From NCBI GenBank assembly GCA_034336665.1, contig JAPFBE010000036.1, positions 806,001-870,000 on the forward strand: a DNA stretch of 64,000 nt. The letters are read 5' to 3'. The DNA is from Luscinia megarhynchos (lineage: Eukaryota > Chordata > Aves > Passeriformes > Turdidae). The position numbers were made by a program, and so were the translations under genes. This document shows, in pieces, positions 46,228 to 58,163 of this stretch; positions within the stretch are counted from its first letter, which is position 1; the number at the start of each line of letters is the position of its first letter. The notes below the pieces were generated by a model, which saw only the letters and a list, made by a program, of their open reading frames with translations, made no database searches and was not told where the DNA came from.

Positions 46228-46625
46228 TACTAAATGCCTGGAAACAAGACTCCCTTTCCCTTTTCGAAAACCCTGTTATCTCTTAGGATTTTTACTCGCT
46301 CTTAAAGTCACAAGTTTATTGGTTCTTTTCTTACTTAGAATTTTAAGATAATTGGTTAGTTTGTAAGTTGTAGTTCTTATTGGTGGAAAATTCAATCCCT
46401 TGAAAACCTATATAAACTCTTCGTTATCTGATGTAATTAGACCGTTGTTAGCATTTTCCCTTCGGAGACAATAAAGCTATCTTCGGAATCTGTGCTGCAC
46501 GGTCTCAGCCTTTCGATACTTCGCTAGTGAGTAGCTGTGGGTTTAACAGCCAGAGTTCAGAAATATTTGGACTCAGGGCTGCAGAACCCGAAGTTGGAAG
46601 GCCTCCAACTTTAAAAACAGCTACA
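46176..46625 (+). repeat. 3' LTR of the ERV-K provirus
   Basis: 450 bp, nearly identical to 37962-38411, with TATATAA at 46409-46415 and AATAAA at 46470-46475. It is preceded by the purine-rich tract AGAGAGAGGAAT. Confidence 0.92.
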
Positions 46626-46631
46626 GAATGT

Positions 46632-48633
46632 CTCCCTTGATAATTGACCAAAGTTTTAGAAGGTTTATATATATATATTCTTCTCCAATTTCTAAGGCAC
46701 TACTTAGTCCTCTATTAAATTTAGCTCTCAAATCAGGTTCCAGTCCTAGCATAAGAACAATTCTCCTACAGAGTATTTTGTAAGAGCCACTAAATTAACA
46801 GAACTAGGGGGAAAACGAAGTGACTCTGGGAAGCTGCTATCTACCCTAAAGGAATCTCCCATTCCCAAGAGGCAAGACCGGGTGAGATCAAAAATGGTTC
46901 ATACCAGACTCTTGGAAAGGCTGATGTTGGCCATGCTTATAAATAACTTTGTAGAGGATGAAGAAACTGCGTGCACTAAGTGTTACCATCCTCTCTATGA
47001 TGGAGAAAGCCTTGGGTCTCTAATGAGAGTTCATACCAATATAAACCCCAGTTGTTTTAATCATTCTCAAATAACCACCTGTAAAGAAGGTGGGAAAGTT
47101 TATTGGATTGCAAGAAACACAGCCTCATTTCGGCAGCGTTTACTTGGAGAGTGCCCTATAGGAGAAACTTGGTTTTGTTTTGAGCATGAGGCAAGTTGAG
47201 GGGAACTAACTGACCTGATAAAGGAAAGGCAATTGGCTGTGGCAACTAAAAAAAAAAATAAGCTAGAGATACCTGTGGGAAAGAATCTATTCATAGATTT
47301 AGTTGAAAGAATTAGTAAAGAATTAAATATAACCAATTGTTGGGTTTGTGGGAATCCCCAAATGTTGGAAATTTGGTATTGGGAAAGAATTAGTTATGAC
47401 CCCTGGAAATATTAAAATGGAAACAAACAGGGCAAACACTTCAAATACGAGAACAAAGAAGAAAACAGGAACAGTGGAACTTAAAATCTAAGGTAATCGG
47501 AGAAGAATGTATTAAAAGAACAGGGAACAAATATACAACTTTTGTAGGGAAAATGGCCTGAAAAAGGTACTTAATAATAAAAAGTTCAGGTACAAAGTGG
47601 ATACCCCTAGAACCTAAAGGAGAGAGGATGGATTTATCATGAAGGGTATAACCTACATGAATGTGCTGAGAAAAAAATAAACCCCTTCTGGGGAATAAAA
47701 GAACTATCAAAATATTGGGAGTGTCCTACAGAAACAAATGAGACATTTTGGGAAGCCCCCAGACATTTATTTTGGATATGTGGGGACACAGCATACACTA
47801 ATCTTCCTGGAGATTGGACAGGGAGCTGCACCATAGGAATTATTAAGCCTGCCTTTTTCCTACTCTCAAAAGAGTTAGGATCAAAGTTAAGAGTTCCCCT
47901 ATACGATGATTTGAAAAGAGGCATTATTGACATGGGAAGTAGCCAGAAGTGGAAAGGGGAAGTCTGGACCCCAGAGAGAATAATCGAGGTCTATGGACCA
48001 GCAACCTGGGCACAAGATGGATCCTGGGGATATCGTACCCCAATCTATATGTTAAATAGGATCATCCGACTCCAAGCAGTATTGGAAGTTATATCAAATC
48101 AAACAGTCCTTGCTCTAGATCACATCACTGACCAGTTAACCCAAACCAGATCTGTAGTCTACCAAATCCGGCTTGCGATAGATTCCCTATTAGAAGACGA
48201 GGGTGGGATCTGTGGAAAATTTAATTCATCAGAATGTTGTTTAGAAATAGATGACAAAAGTGAAGTAATAAAAAATATTTTGAAGGAAATACGTAAAGTA
48301 GCATATGTAGGTACCCAGGAATGGACTCCTCTAGTAGACACCAGCTGGTGGGATGACTTCTGGTCCTTTAAGAAACAATGGTGGAAAAAGCAGCCTTTCT
48401 TGTTGTAAGTGCAATTATAAGCTTTTTATTCTTACCATGCTTATTCCCTTGTCTAATCAAAATAATAACCTCCATGATACAAGCAAGCAACCCTGAAATA
48501 GCTGATCAGAAAAAAACCAAAATGATGATGATGGAAAGCCAGGGGCAAGAGCATAAGTTTGCAAAAGAAATTTATAGCCAATACCAAAAATTAAGAAAGC
48601 TTTATTCCCAAGAAACTGAAACTTCAAATTGAT
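46632..48633 (+). pseudogene. env: Env remnant of the gammaretrovirus-like provirus
   Basis: Resumes the outer provirus after the ERV-K insertion. A surface-subunit-like part at 46882-47199 ends in a stop, and further stops follow to about 47600. The transmembrane subunit is open from 47911 (heptad-rich LNRIIRLQAVLEVISNQTV, then LTQTRSVVYQIRLAIDSLLE). The cysteine motif reads CGKFNSSECC, i.e. C-x7-CC, one residue longer than the usual C-x6-CC. The membrane anchor (FLVVSAIISFLFLPCLFPCL) is only open in a shifted frame (48378-48632), so a frameshift near 48400 separates it from the ectodomain. Confidence 0.8.
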
Positions 48634-48669
48634 GTGGGCCAAGCCCGATCAAAAAGAAAGAGGGGGGAC

Positions 48670-49522
48670 TGTTATGAATAAATCCTTCAGAGAAAGTTTT
48701 ACCCTGCTCCTGGCTTGCGTGGGGCAGCTCCCTGCCCCCGCTCCTGTCCGCGCAAGACGGCTCCCCCGCTCCTGTTTGCGCGGGGTGGCTGCCCCCAGTC
48801 CTGATCCCTTTCCTGTCCCTAATGCAAATCCTGACCCCACTCCCATTCCCGCGGGGGCGGGGGGGAGATGCTGCCCGTGGCTCCGGCCCTGCGCTGGGGT
48901 CCCGGGCAGGCCAAGTGGTATCACGGGGACATTCCCCAGAGAAAGTTCTACAGCGGTTAAAGTTGTGTGTTTTTATAAATGTTTCCAGTTGTCTGTAATG
49001 TTAATTGTTAATGTTAAGTTATTGGCCTCACCCTGTTTTCGGCCCCAATTGTCCCTTTCCCTCCCGTCGGGTTAATGCCCTCAGTGCCTCCCCAAAATGG
49101 CGCCTATGACAGAGGAGGAGGAGTGACATGCAAATGAAAGACGTAGAGAATGTTGGGACACCATTCAGAGCTGAAACCCCTAAAAAAACGAGCCCAAATA
49201 ATATCTAAGACTGAGAATAGTGTTCCACAGCTGGGGAAAAAAATAACGAAGGCAAAGTCACCATTCGGAGCTGCACTGTGACCTGAATAGCATCCTACCA
49301 TCAGGACCTCCGCTTGCAATAATGAGCCACAGCAGTTTTCTAGGGACCCATGAGGACGAAAGACCCAGCTCTGCCTGTGAAGACAGAACTGAACAACTTC
49401 TCCTCCTCGGTGTCGCCTTTCGGGAGCAGCAGCGGTGTGCGCAGCCGTTCGGGTCCCCCACCCAGAGCTGATCTCTAATAAAGGCCTTATAAAGGAGCTG
49501 GTCTCCTGGCCCATTTATTTCA
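48670..49522 (+). repeat. 3' LTR of the gammaretrovirus-like provirus
   Basis: 853 bp from TGTTATGAATAAATCC to CATTTATTTCA, matching 32280-33162 but with fewer GC-rich minisatellite units and scattered substitutions. The right target duplication CTGCC is at 49523-49527. Confidence 0.92.
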
Positions 49523-49527
49523 CTGCC

Positions 49528-50656
49528 CACTGTGGCCCCTGTGGCTGCGGTTCGGGGGGGGGCGCTGAGCCATGCTTCCCCACCCCGAAATGGAATGAAG
49601 CCAAGCAACACAGTACTGTTTGTGGCTGGGCCCCTGCTAAGATCCTAGTCCAGCCCAGCGTGGCTGTTGAAAAGACTCTATATCGTAAAATAGCTCCTGG
49701 CCACGGCCTGGAAGAGATCACATGACCATCTGCAGGCCCAGGCAAGATATTAACTCTTTCACTGCCCAGAATGAGACTTGCAGACACGTTGTTCTATCTC
49801 CTGAGTGAAAGAAAAGAACCGAAATGAAGATACTCACAGAAACAGCATGAAAACACCGAGGTCAGACAAAAGGAAGTGTCAGGTCCCAGATGGAAGGGAT
49901 TGATGGAGATGTGTCACTTTGGGACTGAAATTTCTTTTTTTTTTTTAAGCTGTGGAGAAGAGACTCGTTTCTCTATAACTCAAAGAAAATGCATTATGAG
50001 GTGGATGAAATGTTCTAACTAGATATGAGCAGAAGGATTTGTGCTAAAGTAAGTAGATGTTGAAGTGACTGTGATCCAATAGTTTTGAATAGAGAGGGGA
50101 GAAAGTCCCTGCTGCCCTTCAGGGAGGAGAAGAAAGACCTCTGTTTTCAAATACAAAGAGAGCTTTTGTTTGAACTGTTATAATCCTTAAAGTGTGCCAC
50201 ATAAATTGATATGATCCTCAGTAACATTTATGGGATGACTGTTAGTCGAGGAAGGGATTTTTACACAGTGATCAGATTTCCATTCTCCCGGGCAACTGAT
50301 TCACTGTGACATCAAGGCCACAATAAAACTGTTTCTTGTGGAGAAATCTCCATAGACTGAAGAGAAGTCTCCTCTCCCAAGTAAATTGGTGAAACACTAT
50401 TTTTAGAGATGGTAAACTGACTGATTTGTTTCTGTATATTGTCAGTGTAAAAGAAAAGGTGTGGGGAGAGGAGAATTGTTTTGAAAATTTTATTCTGATT
50501 TTTTTTTCTTATAGTTTCTAGTAATAAAGTTTTTTCTTTGCACCCTTTAAGGTTTGAGCCTGTTTTGGCTTCCTCCTAATCCTATCTCACAGCAGGAAAT
50601 GAGTAAATAATTATAGTGGGTGCACTGGCAATTTGGCCAGCGCCAAATTAGCGACA
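49528..50656 (+). repeat. Older LTR-like sequence, right flank of the provirus
   Basis: The last ~150 bp (AATAAA at 50523-50528, then TTGCACCCTTTAAGGTTTGA and a 'CCTCCTAATCCTATCT' block, ending AGCGACA) parallel the end of the LTR at 56813-58158. It is therefore probably the 3' part of a related LTR split by the 32280-49522 insertion. The left portion was not matched. Confidence 0.5.
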
Positions 50657-52237
50657 ATAATTGGTGCGTTTGCTGGGAGATCTCAAATTGCCGAACTGAA
50701 ACCATTACACTAAAGTGGTGTTTCCACCTCGTTGAACCGAAACCGAGACAACACCTCAGTGAGAATTTACAGCATGAACATAGGCATTAAGAAATTGAAT
50801 TAAATTTTAAGAGACATACACACACTCCTCCCTCAACTCACTGTATCAGCAGCCACCAGTACCACTCACTACTGGAAGCTTCCCAGGAAGCAGTAATGAC
50901 TTGCACTTGGGACTCAGCCCACTTTCACTTTCTACATGTAAACAGACCAGTATGTCAAAGACAAATATTTCCACCAGTTCCTGCCTCCCATACATCTAAT
51001 GTTGCCTAATTTCTATAACAAATTCAAAACACAATAAAAATACCCGAAAATCTAGAAACCACAACCATTGTATGAATAGTTGATGGAAAAACCTTCACAA
51101 CATTTATTCATTTATTTATAAATATCAACACATTGAGGAGAAACTGGGGAGGAATGAATGACATATGACCCCAAAAATATTCTTCAAGATATTTGCAGAG
51201 AGAGAAGAAGCACTTCCATCAGCAAGGCTGTAGATGTTATAGGGAAAGGTGAGGGAAAAATAAAAAAAAGAAGTCCACCAAACTAAAAATGTTTGTCAAT
51301 AAGAAAAAAAGAAAATATGCATTAACTCATATATACAAATGATAAGAGCATGAAATAAGAAAAATAGATGTTGGTTGACAAACTTGAAAATAAAACCAAG
51401 AAAGATCACTCACAAAAGAGACAAAAATGAAACCCTAAACTGCATCCCTAGTACAGCTACCCCAAAAGCCTCTGCCACCATGCTTTCATCACTCACTGAA
51501 CCATAACAGCATAGTGTAGAAAACTGCCAGGCTTGCTGTGTCAAAATGTGGAGAACTGATGAGAGTAGTTGAGCAAGAACGTGAGCTGAGTCACTTGCTT
51601 ATCTTGCACCTGGGCTTGAGCAAGGGCATGCTTATCTTAACAACTGAATAATATCTGGGATGAAGCAAAGCCCTCAGCTTGATGTCTCAATGAAGCTAGA
51701 AAAAAAACACAGAAGCCTCACAGAACAGCATCCATGCCTCTCTACCAGACATTAGCCACACACTCCCTTATCCACACATAACAAGTCTTGTTAGAAGTTT
51801 ATAAACTATGACCTAGTCTCACCTCCTCAAGATTATAAATCTGGTCCTTTGCAAACACTTGGTGGAGAGGAGAAATACCTTCTTAAGAGGAGACACTTAA
51901 CTGATTACTGGACAGATTGACAGTTCTGACTAATTTTCCTTTCTCCCTTAGCAGGGATGCCTCTTTCAGTAAGAAATTGCATTTAGCAGATGACACCCCA
52001 GTAAAAGTAAGCCAAATTAAATGTGAAGTTAAGCTTACAGAAGTGTGAATTCTTAGCTTAATTAATCTTTGGCTAGCCTTAGGATATTTAGCATTAACAG
52101 TGTGATAATTGATAAAAGATTCGTGTTAATCATAAAAGTATTGGGGTTTGTATAAACCAGAACACTAAGGTCTGAAGTGAAGCATGGACACTAGATAGAG
52201 GAAAATATATGATTAAATCATTCTGCTTTAAATCCCC
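50657..52237. other. No recognised feature
   Basis: AT-rich sequence with no supported exon, RNA gene or repeat on either strand. Confidence 0.35.
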
Positions 52238-52686
52238 TGTTATGAATATTACATTTTCTAAATAAGTTGCATCTACTACCAGCTTGCAAAACCAGACTTT
52301 CTGATAGTCCAAAAGATTCGGCAAAATCAGACTTCCTGCCTTTGATCAATGCTGCCTATCTACAAAGACCAGACTTCCCAATTTTTGCCAGATTTTATAT
52401 ACCAAGACTAGATGGTTATCTATGAGACTGACTATCGCCCAGAGACTTTACAGATGTTAATTCGACCACCACTGCTTACCTGGCAAAATGATGACAGCAA
52501 AAAACCAAAAATTATTGACTACAACGAGAGATCATACTATAAGAAGAGGCTGCAAACCAAAGTTTGATGGAGTGTGGAGTGGCCGGTGACCCCTCACGTT
52601 CCCCAGCGCTGCTTGCTCCGTCTATATAAAATAAAGAAATCTAAATTTTGCTGAATATTGAGACTTCTTGTTTCTCATTTATAACA
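52238..52686 (+). repeat. Possible solo LTR
   Basis: A unit starting TGTTATGAATATTACATTTT and ending TCTCATTTATAACA, with AATAAA near 52629 in the expected place. No target-site duplication was found and the family was not identified. Confidence 0.4.
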
Positions 52687-53237
52687 GCAAGAGCATTTAT
52701 CAACAGCAATTCTGAATCTGTCGCCTCAATAAACTATCTATATTGGACTTTGTGAAACTGTCTCAGTGAAAGTGCTTGAAGACAATCTGTCAGGCAAAAT
52801 TAAATCCATACTCTTAATGCGACACACAGGACCTAAGCTTCCCCCACACTTCACCAGCAGCCCTCAGGAGAAAGTAAAAAGAAAGCAAAACTGAAAATGT
52901 AAACAGAAATGCTGTCTATATGACAATGAAAGGAAAGCCACAGAACCATATAAAGTTGGCTGCCCAGAAGCAATCCAAGCACAGCATTTACCCTCCCCCA
53001 CCACCAAGCCTCATCAGGCCCCGGCCATGCAGCACTGTCTTGCGGTGACTTTGTGATGCTTATATCCCCAAATTGCCTGTTAGTACTGAAGATTGAGTTT
53101 GGCACTTTAAGACTGCTTCCAGGAGCGAGCGGGAAGAGAAATAGGTGAAGAGTTTTTATTAGAGACTGCACTTGCTCCCCCGCATCCTTCACACAGACTG
53201 GGTTGTCTGCAGTAAACAGCGGGAGAGAGAAAGCACT
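52687..53237. other. No recognised feature
   Basis: Spacer before the ERVL provirus. No exon was found. Confidence 0.35.
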
Positions 53238-53956
53238 TGTGTTGGGTTGATGTGGCCAGAAGTGTGTATTCTATCACCATCTGTTGGGGCTGGGTGGGGT
53301 AGTGATTTCCTTAGCTCCGTGGCACATACTATCTGCTAATGGGCCATCTTTAAGACTAGGTGGGGCAATCATCTTTATCTGTTCCAAAACTCATCCTTCC
53401 TCCAGGAAGATAAAATCTGCTGCAAAGTCACTAAGTCTCAATGTATGACTGATAAAATTACATCATCCCATTGGGAGATGCTCCATCCAGGGGGAGGAGC
53501 CGAGCCTTTCCTACCTAGATAAAAAACTGAGATTTAGAACAGCATGATACTGCCTTTCCACTGGATTCCAGAGGAATACTAGACCTTTTCCACATCACCT
53601 CTGGACCTTCAGAGGAAAACTGCACCCTTTTAGAGGACCACTGCTTCAGCTGAACCACATCTGCCACTGCAGGAGGACTGTAGCCACCATCTAATTGGAC
53701 TGCTACCAACACACTGACTGACAGGGTGTCAGGTTGTATTCTGACTCTGTCAGTGTTTTTGGGATTGTTCTTTGTAATACTGTACTTCTATTCTAATTTT
53801 CCAAATAAAGAACTGTTATTTGTAAATGCCATATCTTTGCCTGACAGCCCCCTAGTTTCAAAATTATAATAATTTGTAGGGAGGGGGTTTACATTCTCCA
53901 TTTCAAAGAGAAACTTCTGCCTTTATTGGCAGATACCTGTCCTTCAAACCAGGACA
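53238..53956 (+). repeat. 5' LTR of the ERVL provirus
   Basis: 719 bp ending CCTTCAAACCAGGACA. The sequence AAATAAAGAACTG near 53804 provides the poly(A) signal. Related termini occur at 11037, 12351 and 29690. Confidence 0.9.
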
Positions 53957-53960
53957 AATT

Positions 53961-53978
53961 TTGGCACCCAAGGTGGGG
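53961..53978 (+). promoter_or_regulatory. ERVL primer binding site, tRNA-Lys-like
   Basis: TTGGCACCCAAGGTGGGG, a few bases after the LTR. From the TGG onwards it matches the lysine-1,2 primer site at all but about three positions. The assignment is tentative. Confidence 0.5.
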
Positions 53979-54434
53979 ATTGAGGGCATTGAGAGATAAA
54001 AGGAATAACAATTCTTGAATAACCTAATTTTTGCATGCTGAATATAGAAACTTCATTAGGTAGCATCATGTGGTCTAGCTTACCCTGGTTCGGGTGGCAC
54101 ATGGTTGTGGCTATATTTCTCCCATTTGCAGGCCCTTATCTAAACATGGGCCCTATAACTAAGGCTACCGTGTTGTTATCCAGTTTACTTTATTGGTTAA
54201 TAAGGTGAGGAATTCATGGATTTTTAACTTCCTCTGGAAGGCAGCCGAATGGATCCAGAGCTATTGCACTCTAACTGTGTGTTTTTGGGATTACTTCAAT
54301 AATGGTACTTACTGTGAGGACGTGACAGCAGGAAAAATTTTCTCCCAACCCATCACCAAGTTTTTAAGTCCACCCCACAAGTCTTCAAGGAGTTCAGATC
54401 CTCTTTAAATGCTAGTGATATCATACAGTAGCTG

Positions 54435-55469
54435 GTGTTGCTGATAGACCTGTTCTATTTAGCATTCAGAGACAAGGGGGGATTGACGTGGATAACAACC
54501 CTGATATCTATCCCAGGAAATAGGGATGCTGCCCCACAGCTTGATCCTGCCCCAGAGACTAGAGATGCTGACCCAGAGCATGACCCTGCCCCACAGCCCA
54601 CTGCAGAAAGGAACAATCCGGAGTGGATGCTGACAGCAGCAGTCACCCCTGTGGAAACTAGAAAATCTAAAATGAAAACAAAGCACCTAGATAATAAAGA
54701 TCAACAACGAGGGCCCTTGCAACCAGCAGGGGAACAAGGGGTTGAGATTGTCACTGAGTCCCTCTCATAGGAATGTCTCCGTAATCTGCGTAAAGACATT
54801 GTATGACAGGGCCATGAGGCTTTTACAACTTGGTTACTCTGGGTCTGGGATCTTACGGGAACAGGTTTACAACTGGATGGTACTGAGGCAAGGAATTTGG
54901 GACCCTTGTCCCAGGACTCCTGTGTGGATCAGGTATTTGTAAAGGAGCCAGGCCCCCTTCCCCTCTGGGAAAGGCTTTTAATGAGTGTGAGAGAGAGGTT
55001 TGTCCACAGAGAGAGAATGCAGGAGCACCACCATAGAATGCGCTGGAAGACCCTTGAGGAAGGGATCCAGCAGCTGAGAGAAGTGGCAGTATTAGAGGTA
55101 CTCTTTGGGAGGGGCGGACAGCATGACAACGACCCTGACAAGGTCAGGTGCACAGGGCAGATGTTGTGGAATCTGGCAACCCTGAGGCCATATCAATATA
55201 CGACTTTTATTGCAATGATTAATACAGAAAACAACCAAGAGACAGTGGGTTCTGTTACTAACAAGCTCAGAAATTTTGAGAGTATGATCAATGGCCCAAT
55301 GCAGACTCATGTCTCTGCCGTGGTTAAGGAACTCAAAGAGGAATTTAAAGAGGAGATGAGAGGGATGAGGGAGGAGATGAGGAAGATCAATGCAGCACCA
55401 GTACGAGTCACAGGCCCCCAAGTTAGAGCCCAATGCCCCCCAGTTAGGGAGAGAGGGTACACCCCATAA
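54435..55469 (+). pseudogene. gag: ERVL gag remnant
   Basis: An Asp/Pro-rich N-terminal part (54435-54770) ends in a stop. From 54897 a 190-codon frame carries a charged helical segment (RFVHRERMQEHHHRM, WKTLEEGIQQLREVAVLEVL), a capsid-like part (CTGQMLWNLATLRPYQYT) and a coiled-coil-like end (KELKEEFKEEMRGMREEMRK). ERVL Gags are poorly conserved, so the call rests on position between LTR and protease. Confidence 0.65.
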
Positions 55470-55826
55470 GCTGACCTGTGGCTCTTTCTGCGTGACCATG
55501 GGGAAGACAAGAAAAAATGGGATGGGAAACCCACTTCTGTCCTGGCAGCACTGGTGCATCAACTCAGGGAGGGAAACCCTAACTGAGGGAGCTCCGCTAA
55601 AGTGAAGGTAGCCTCGACCTCTTATAACCAAAGTGCCGGATATTACAGAAGGGAAGATAATCTGTCGGACCCACTTGAAGGAACCTCTACTATATATGCC
55701 CAGGAAGGAAATAATAAGCAGGGCTAGAGGCGCCCTGCCTCTAGCTGGGGAGAGGCATGGGATGACAGAGTGTATTGGATGGCGTGGATCCAATAGCCTG
55801 GCACATCAGAGCCACAGAAACATAGC

Positions 55827-56812
55827 GTGCTAGTTGATACTGGTTCACAAGGCACTCTAATACCATCAGAACATGTGGAGGAAGAATCTGTCTCCATTGT
55901 TGGGGTAACGGAGGGATCACAGGTATTGACTCAGCTGGAAGCACAGGTGAGCCTGACAGGGAAGCAGTGGCAGAAACATCCTATTGTAACTGGCCCAGGG
56001 GCACCGCAAATTCTAGGCATAGACTTCCTCAGGAACGGCTACTACAAAGACCCAAAGGGGTTCAGGTGGGCTTTTGGAATAGCTGCTGCAGAGGCAAAGG
56101 ACATTAAGCAGTTGAACACCTTGCCTGGACTGTCAGAAAACGCATCTGCAGACGGACTCCTGAAAGTGACAGAGCAACAGGTACCAATTGCAACCATGAG
56201 AGTGCACTGCCGGCAGTACTGGACGAATAGAGATGCTGTGATCCCCATCCACAAGATGATCTGTGAGCTGGAGAGCCAAGGGCTGGTCAGTAAAACCCAT
56301 TCACCCTTCAACAGTCCAATCTGGCCTGTGCGCAAATCTGATGGAGAATGGAGATTGACTGTGCACTATTGTGCATTGAAGTGACTCCACCGCTGAGCGC
56401 TGCCGTGCTGGACATGCTGGAACTCCACTATGAGCTAGAGTCCAAGGCAGCAAAGTGGTATGCCACCATTGACATTGCCAATGCATTTTTATCCATTCCT
56501 CTGGCAGCAGAGTGCAGGTCACAGTTTGCTTTCACCCTGAGGGGCGTGCAGTACACCTGGAACCGACTGCCCCAGGGGTGGAAACACAGCCCCACCATCT
56601 GCCACGGACTGATTCAGGCTGCACTGGAAAAGGGTGAGGCTCCAGAACATTTGCAGTACATCGATGACATCATAGTGTGGGGGAACACGGCAATGGAGGT
56701 ATTTGAGAAAGGAAAAAAGATCATCCAGATTTTGCTGGGAGTAGGCTTTGCCATCAAGAAAAGCAAAGTTAAAGGACCTGCCCGAGAGATCCAGTTCCTG
56801 GGAGTGAAGTGT
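55827..56812 (+). pseudogene. pol: ERVL protease and reverse transcriptase (N-terminal part)
   Basis: A protease active site is clear (MLVDTGSQGTLIPS near 55827), with the ILGIDFL motif about 55 residues later. RT begins near 56190 in the same frame (AVIPIHKMICELESQGLV, then SPFNSPIWPVRKSDGEWRLT). A frameshift near 56380 moves the rest to another frame: YATIDIANAFLSIPL, FAFTLRGVQYTWNRLPQGWK and the catalytic LQYIDDIIVWG near 56656. RT is cut at FLGVK by the solo LTR at 56813. Confidence 0.9.
56808..56812. repeat. Target-site duplication AGTGT (left)
   Basis: Repeated exactly at 58159-58163 on the other side of the solo LTR. Confidence 0.88.
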
Positions 56813-58158
56813 TGTGTTGGTTTCACGTGCTAGGGAGGAGGGGTGGATTCGCCTCAGGGAAGGCTCCATGAAGGCTGGGGAGTGGGAGGGACTCTTCCGT
56901 CTCTGGGAGCTTCCCCTGTGGGCTGCTGACACCAATCGAAGAGCTGATTTGATGATGGACAGCTAGGGAAACCAATGAAAAGTTATTTCGCTTTCACAAA
57001 TCACAGTGGATCAAGTTAACTGCTCTCTCTTTCGGCTTCCGGCTTCCAGAGGTGCGGTGGTCCATGGCTGGGGCTCCAGCCTGGCTCCGAGCTTCACCTG
57101 GGGCCAGGCCTAGCACCCCTGCCTCGGCTCTGTGGAGGGCCCGGCTCAGGGCCCTGGCCCTGGCTTGGTGGGGGGCCTGGCCCAGCCGCATGGTCCCAGC
57201 CCCCCCCTCCCCCCTGACTCCATGGCTCCGGGCGACCCCACATGGCCTGGGCTCGGCTCTCCAGGTGGCGTGGCCGAGTGGGGGGGGGATGGGGTAGCCG
57301 CTGGGGGCTCTCCCTTACCCCCTCTCCTCCTTGTTCTGGGAGGGGAGGCCTCCAGCTGCCCATGTGGTTTCTCCACGATCTGGATGCAGTTTTAGCTTCT
57401 TTATGCCTGGATTTGATGCTCGATCTCCTGAACGCCCCTGAGTGGGAAGGAATAAAGCATGGAGTCCACAGAGGTCAGCGGAATGAAGATAAAGTTCCTG
57501 ATGGGAGGAGATTGAAGGGATGCAAGAGATAAGCAGCTGAAAACCTTTTTTGTGGGTCTATGAGGGGATTGTGACTTCACTAAAATTCCTTTGAACTGTG
57601 AGGTATACTTGGGGAGGTTTAGGGTGCTTGAGAAGAAGACTTTTTGCCTCGGGGAAATTGAGCTCTCTCTTTTGGGACTGGAATATGAACAGAGACATTT
57701 GATAGAGAAGGAGATGAAGAGAATTTTGGTTTTTTGCATCAGCCTGCCTTTAAAAGCAGTACCCCATGTGTGAAACGTAACCCATAACACAGTTCTGGGA
57801 GGCCTGTGTAAATGAGAGGAAAATTCATGGTTCTGTAGGTCCCGGGCGGATGCAGACTTTGAAGGTGAAGACAGCCCCCTAAGTCTAAATCGAAAATGGG
57901 ACTTTTCTCTCTTGAGTGAACTGAGATGATTATTTGGGTGGATGGCTGACTGTATGTTGTTCTTGGGGAATGTGCAATGAAGGAAAGGGAAGGAGGGAGT
58001 GGTCTGGGAATCTTGTTCTGAGTTCTTTTTTGTGTTATTAATGGATTTCTTCTTGTGCCCTTTTAAGTTTTACGCCTGCCTTGTCTCTACTCCTAAATCC
58101 TGTTTCTGGGGGAGATTAAATGTATTGGAATCGGCAGGACCCTAGTCACACCGTGACA
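56813..58158 (+). mobile_element. 1346-bp solo LTR inserted in the ERVL reverse transcriptase
   Basis: Begins TGTGTTGGTTTCACGTGCTA and ends AGTCACACCGTGACA, with perfect AGTGT duplications on both sides. The RT frame continues after it: 1346 plus 5 bases shifts the frame by one, exactly the offset between the RT frames before and after. The 5' 500 bp is GC-rich and the 3' part AT-rich. A truncated copy lies at 411-1393 in the opposite orientation. Confidence 0.92.
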
Positions 58159-58163
58159 AGTGT

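Larger units (their letters stand above)
37962..46625 (+). mobile_element. Betaretrovirus-like (ERV-K, class II) provirus nested in the class I provirus
   Basis: Two 450-bp LTRs (37962-38411 and 46176-46625) are flanked by GAATAT (37956-37961) and GAATGT (46626-46631), a 6-bp duplication with one transition; six bases is the betaretroviral size. The order is LTR, primer site, gag, pro, pol, env, LTR, with gag, pro and pol in three frames offset by -1 each, as in betaretroviruses. RT carries YMDD. By eye the LTRs differ at only about six or seven positions (roughly 1.5%), so the insertion is young. It is defective: stops in gag, pol and env, an altered protease active site and env frameshifts. 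Confidence 0.93.
32280..49522 (+). mobile_element. Gammaretrovirus-like (class I) provirus, defective, with a nested ERV-K
   Basis: Two LTRs (32280-33162 and 48670-49522), a perfect 5-bp target duplication CTGCC, a tRNA-Pro-type primer binding site and a purine-rich tract (AAGAAAGAGGGGGGAC) before the 3' LTR define a complete insertion. The order is LTR, long leader, gag, pol, [ERV-K insertion 37962-46625], env, LTR. A large deletion joins gag capsid to RT, and several in-frame stops and at least one env frameshift make it defective. A solo LTR of the same family lies at 4731-5565. The LTRs differ by substitutions and in minisatellite length, so it is older than the nested ERV-K. Confidence 0.93.

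Noticed and set aside
55092..55793. 233-codon minus-strand frame
   Set aside because: Antisense shadow of ERVL gag with no recognisable domain.
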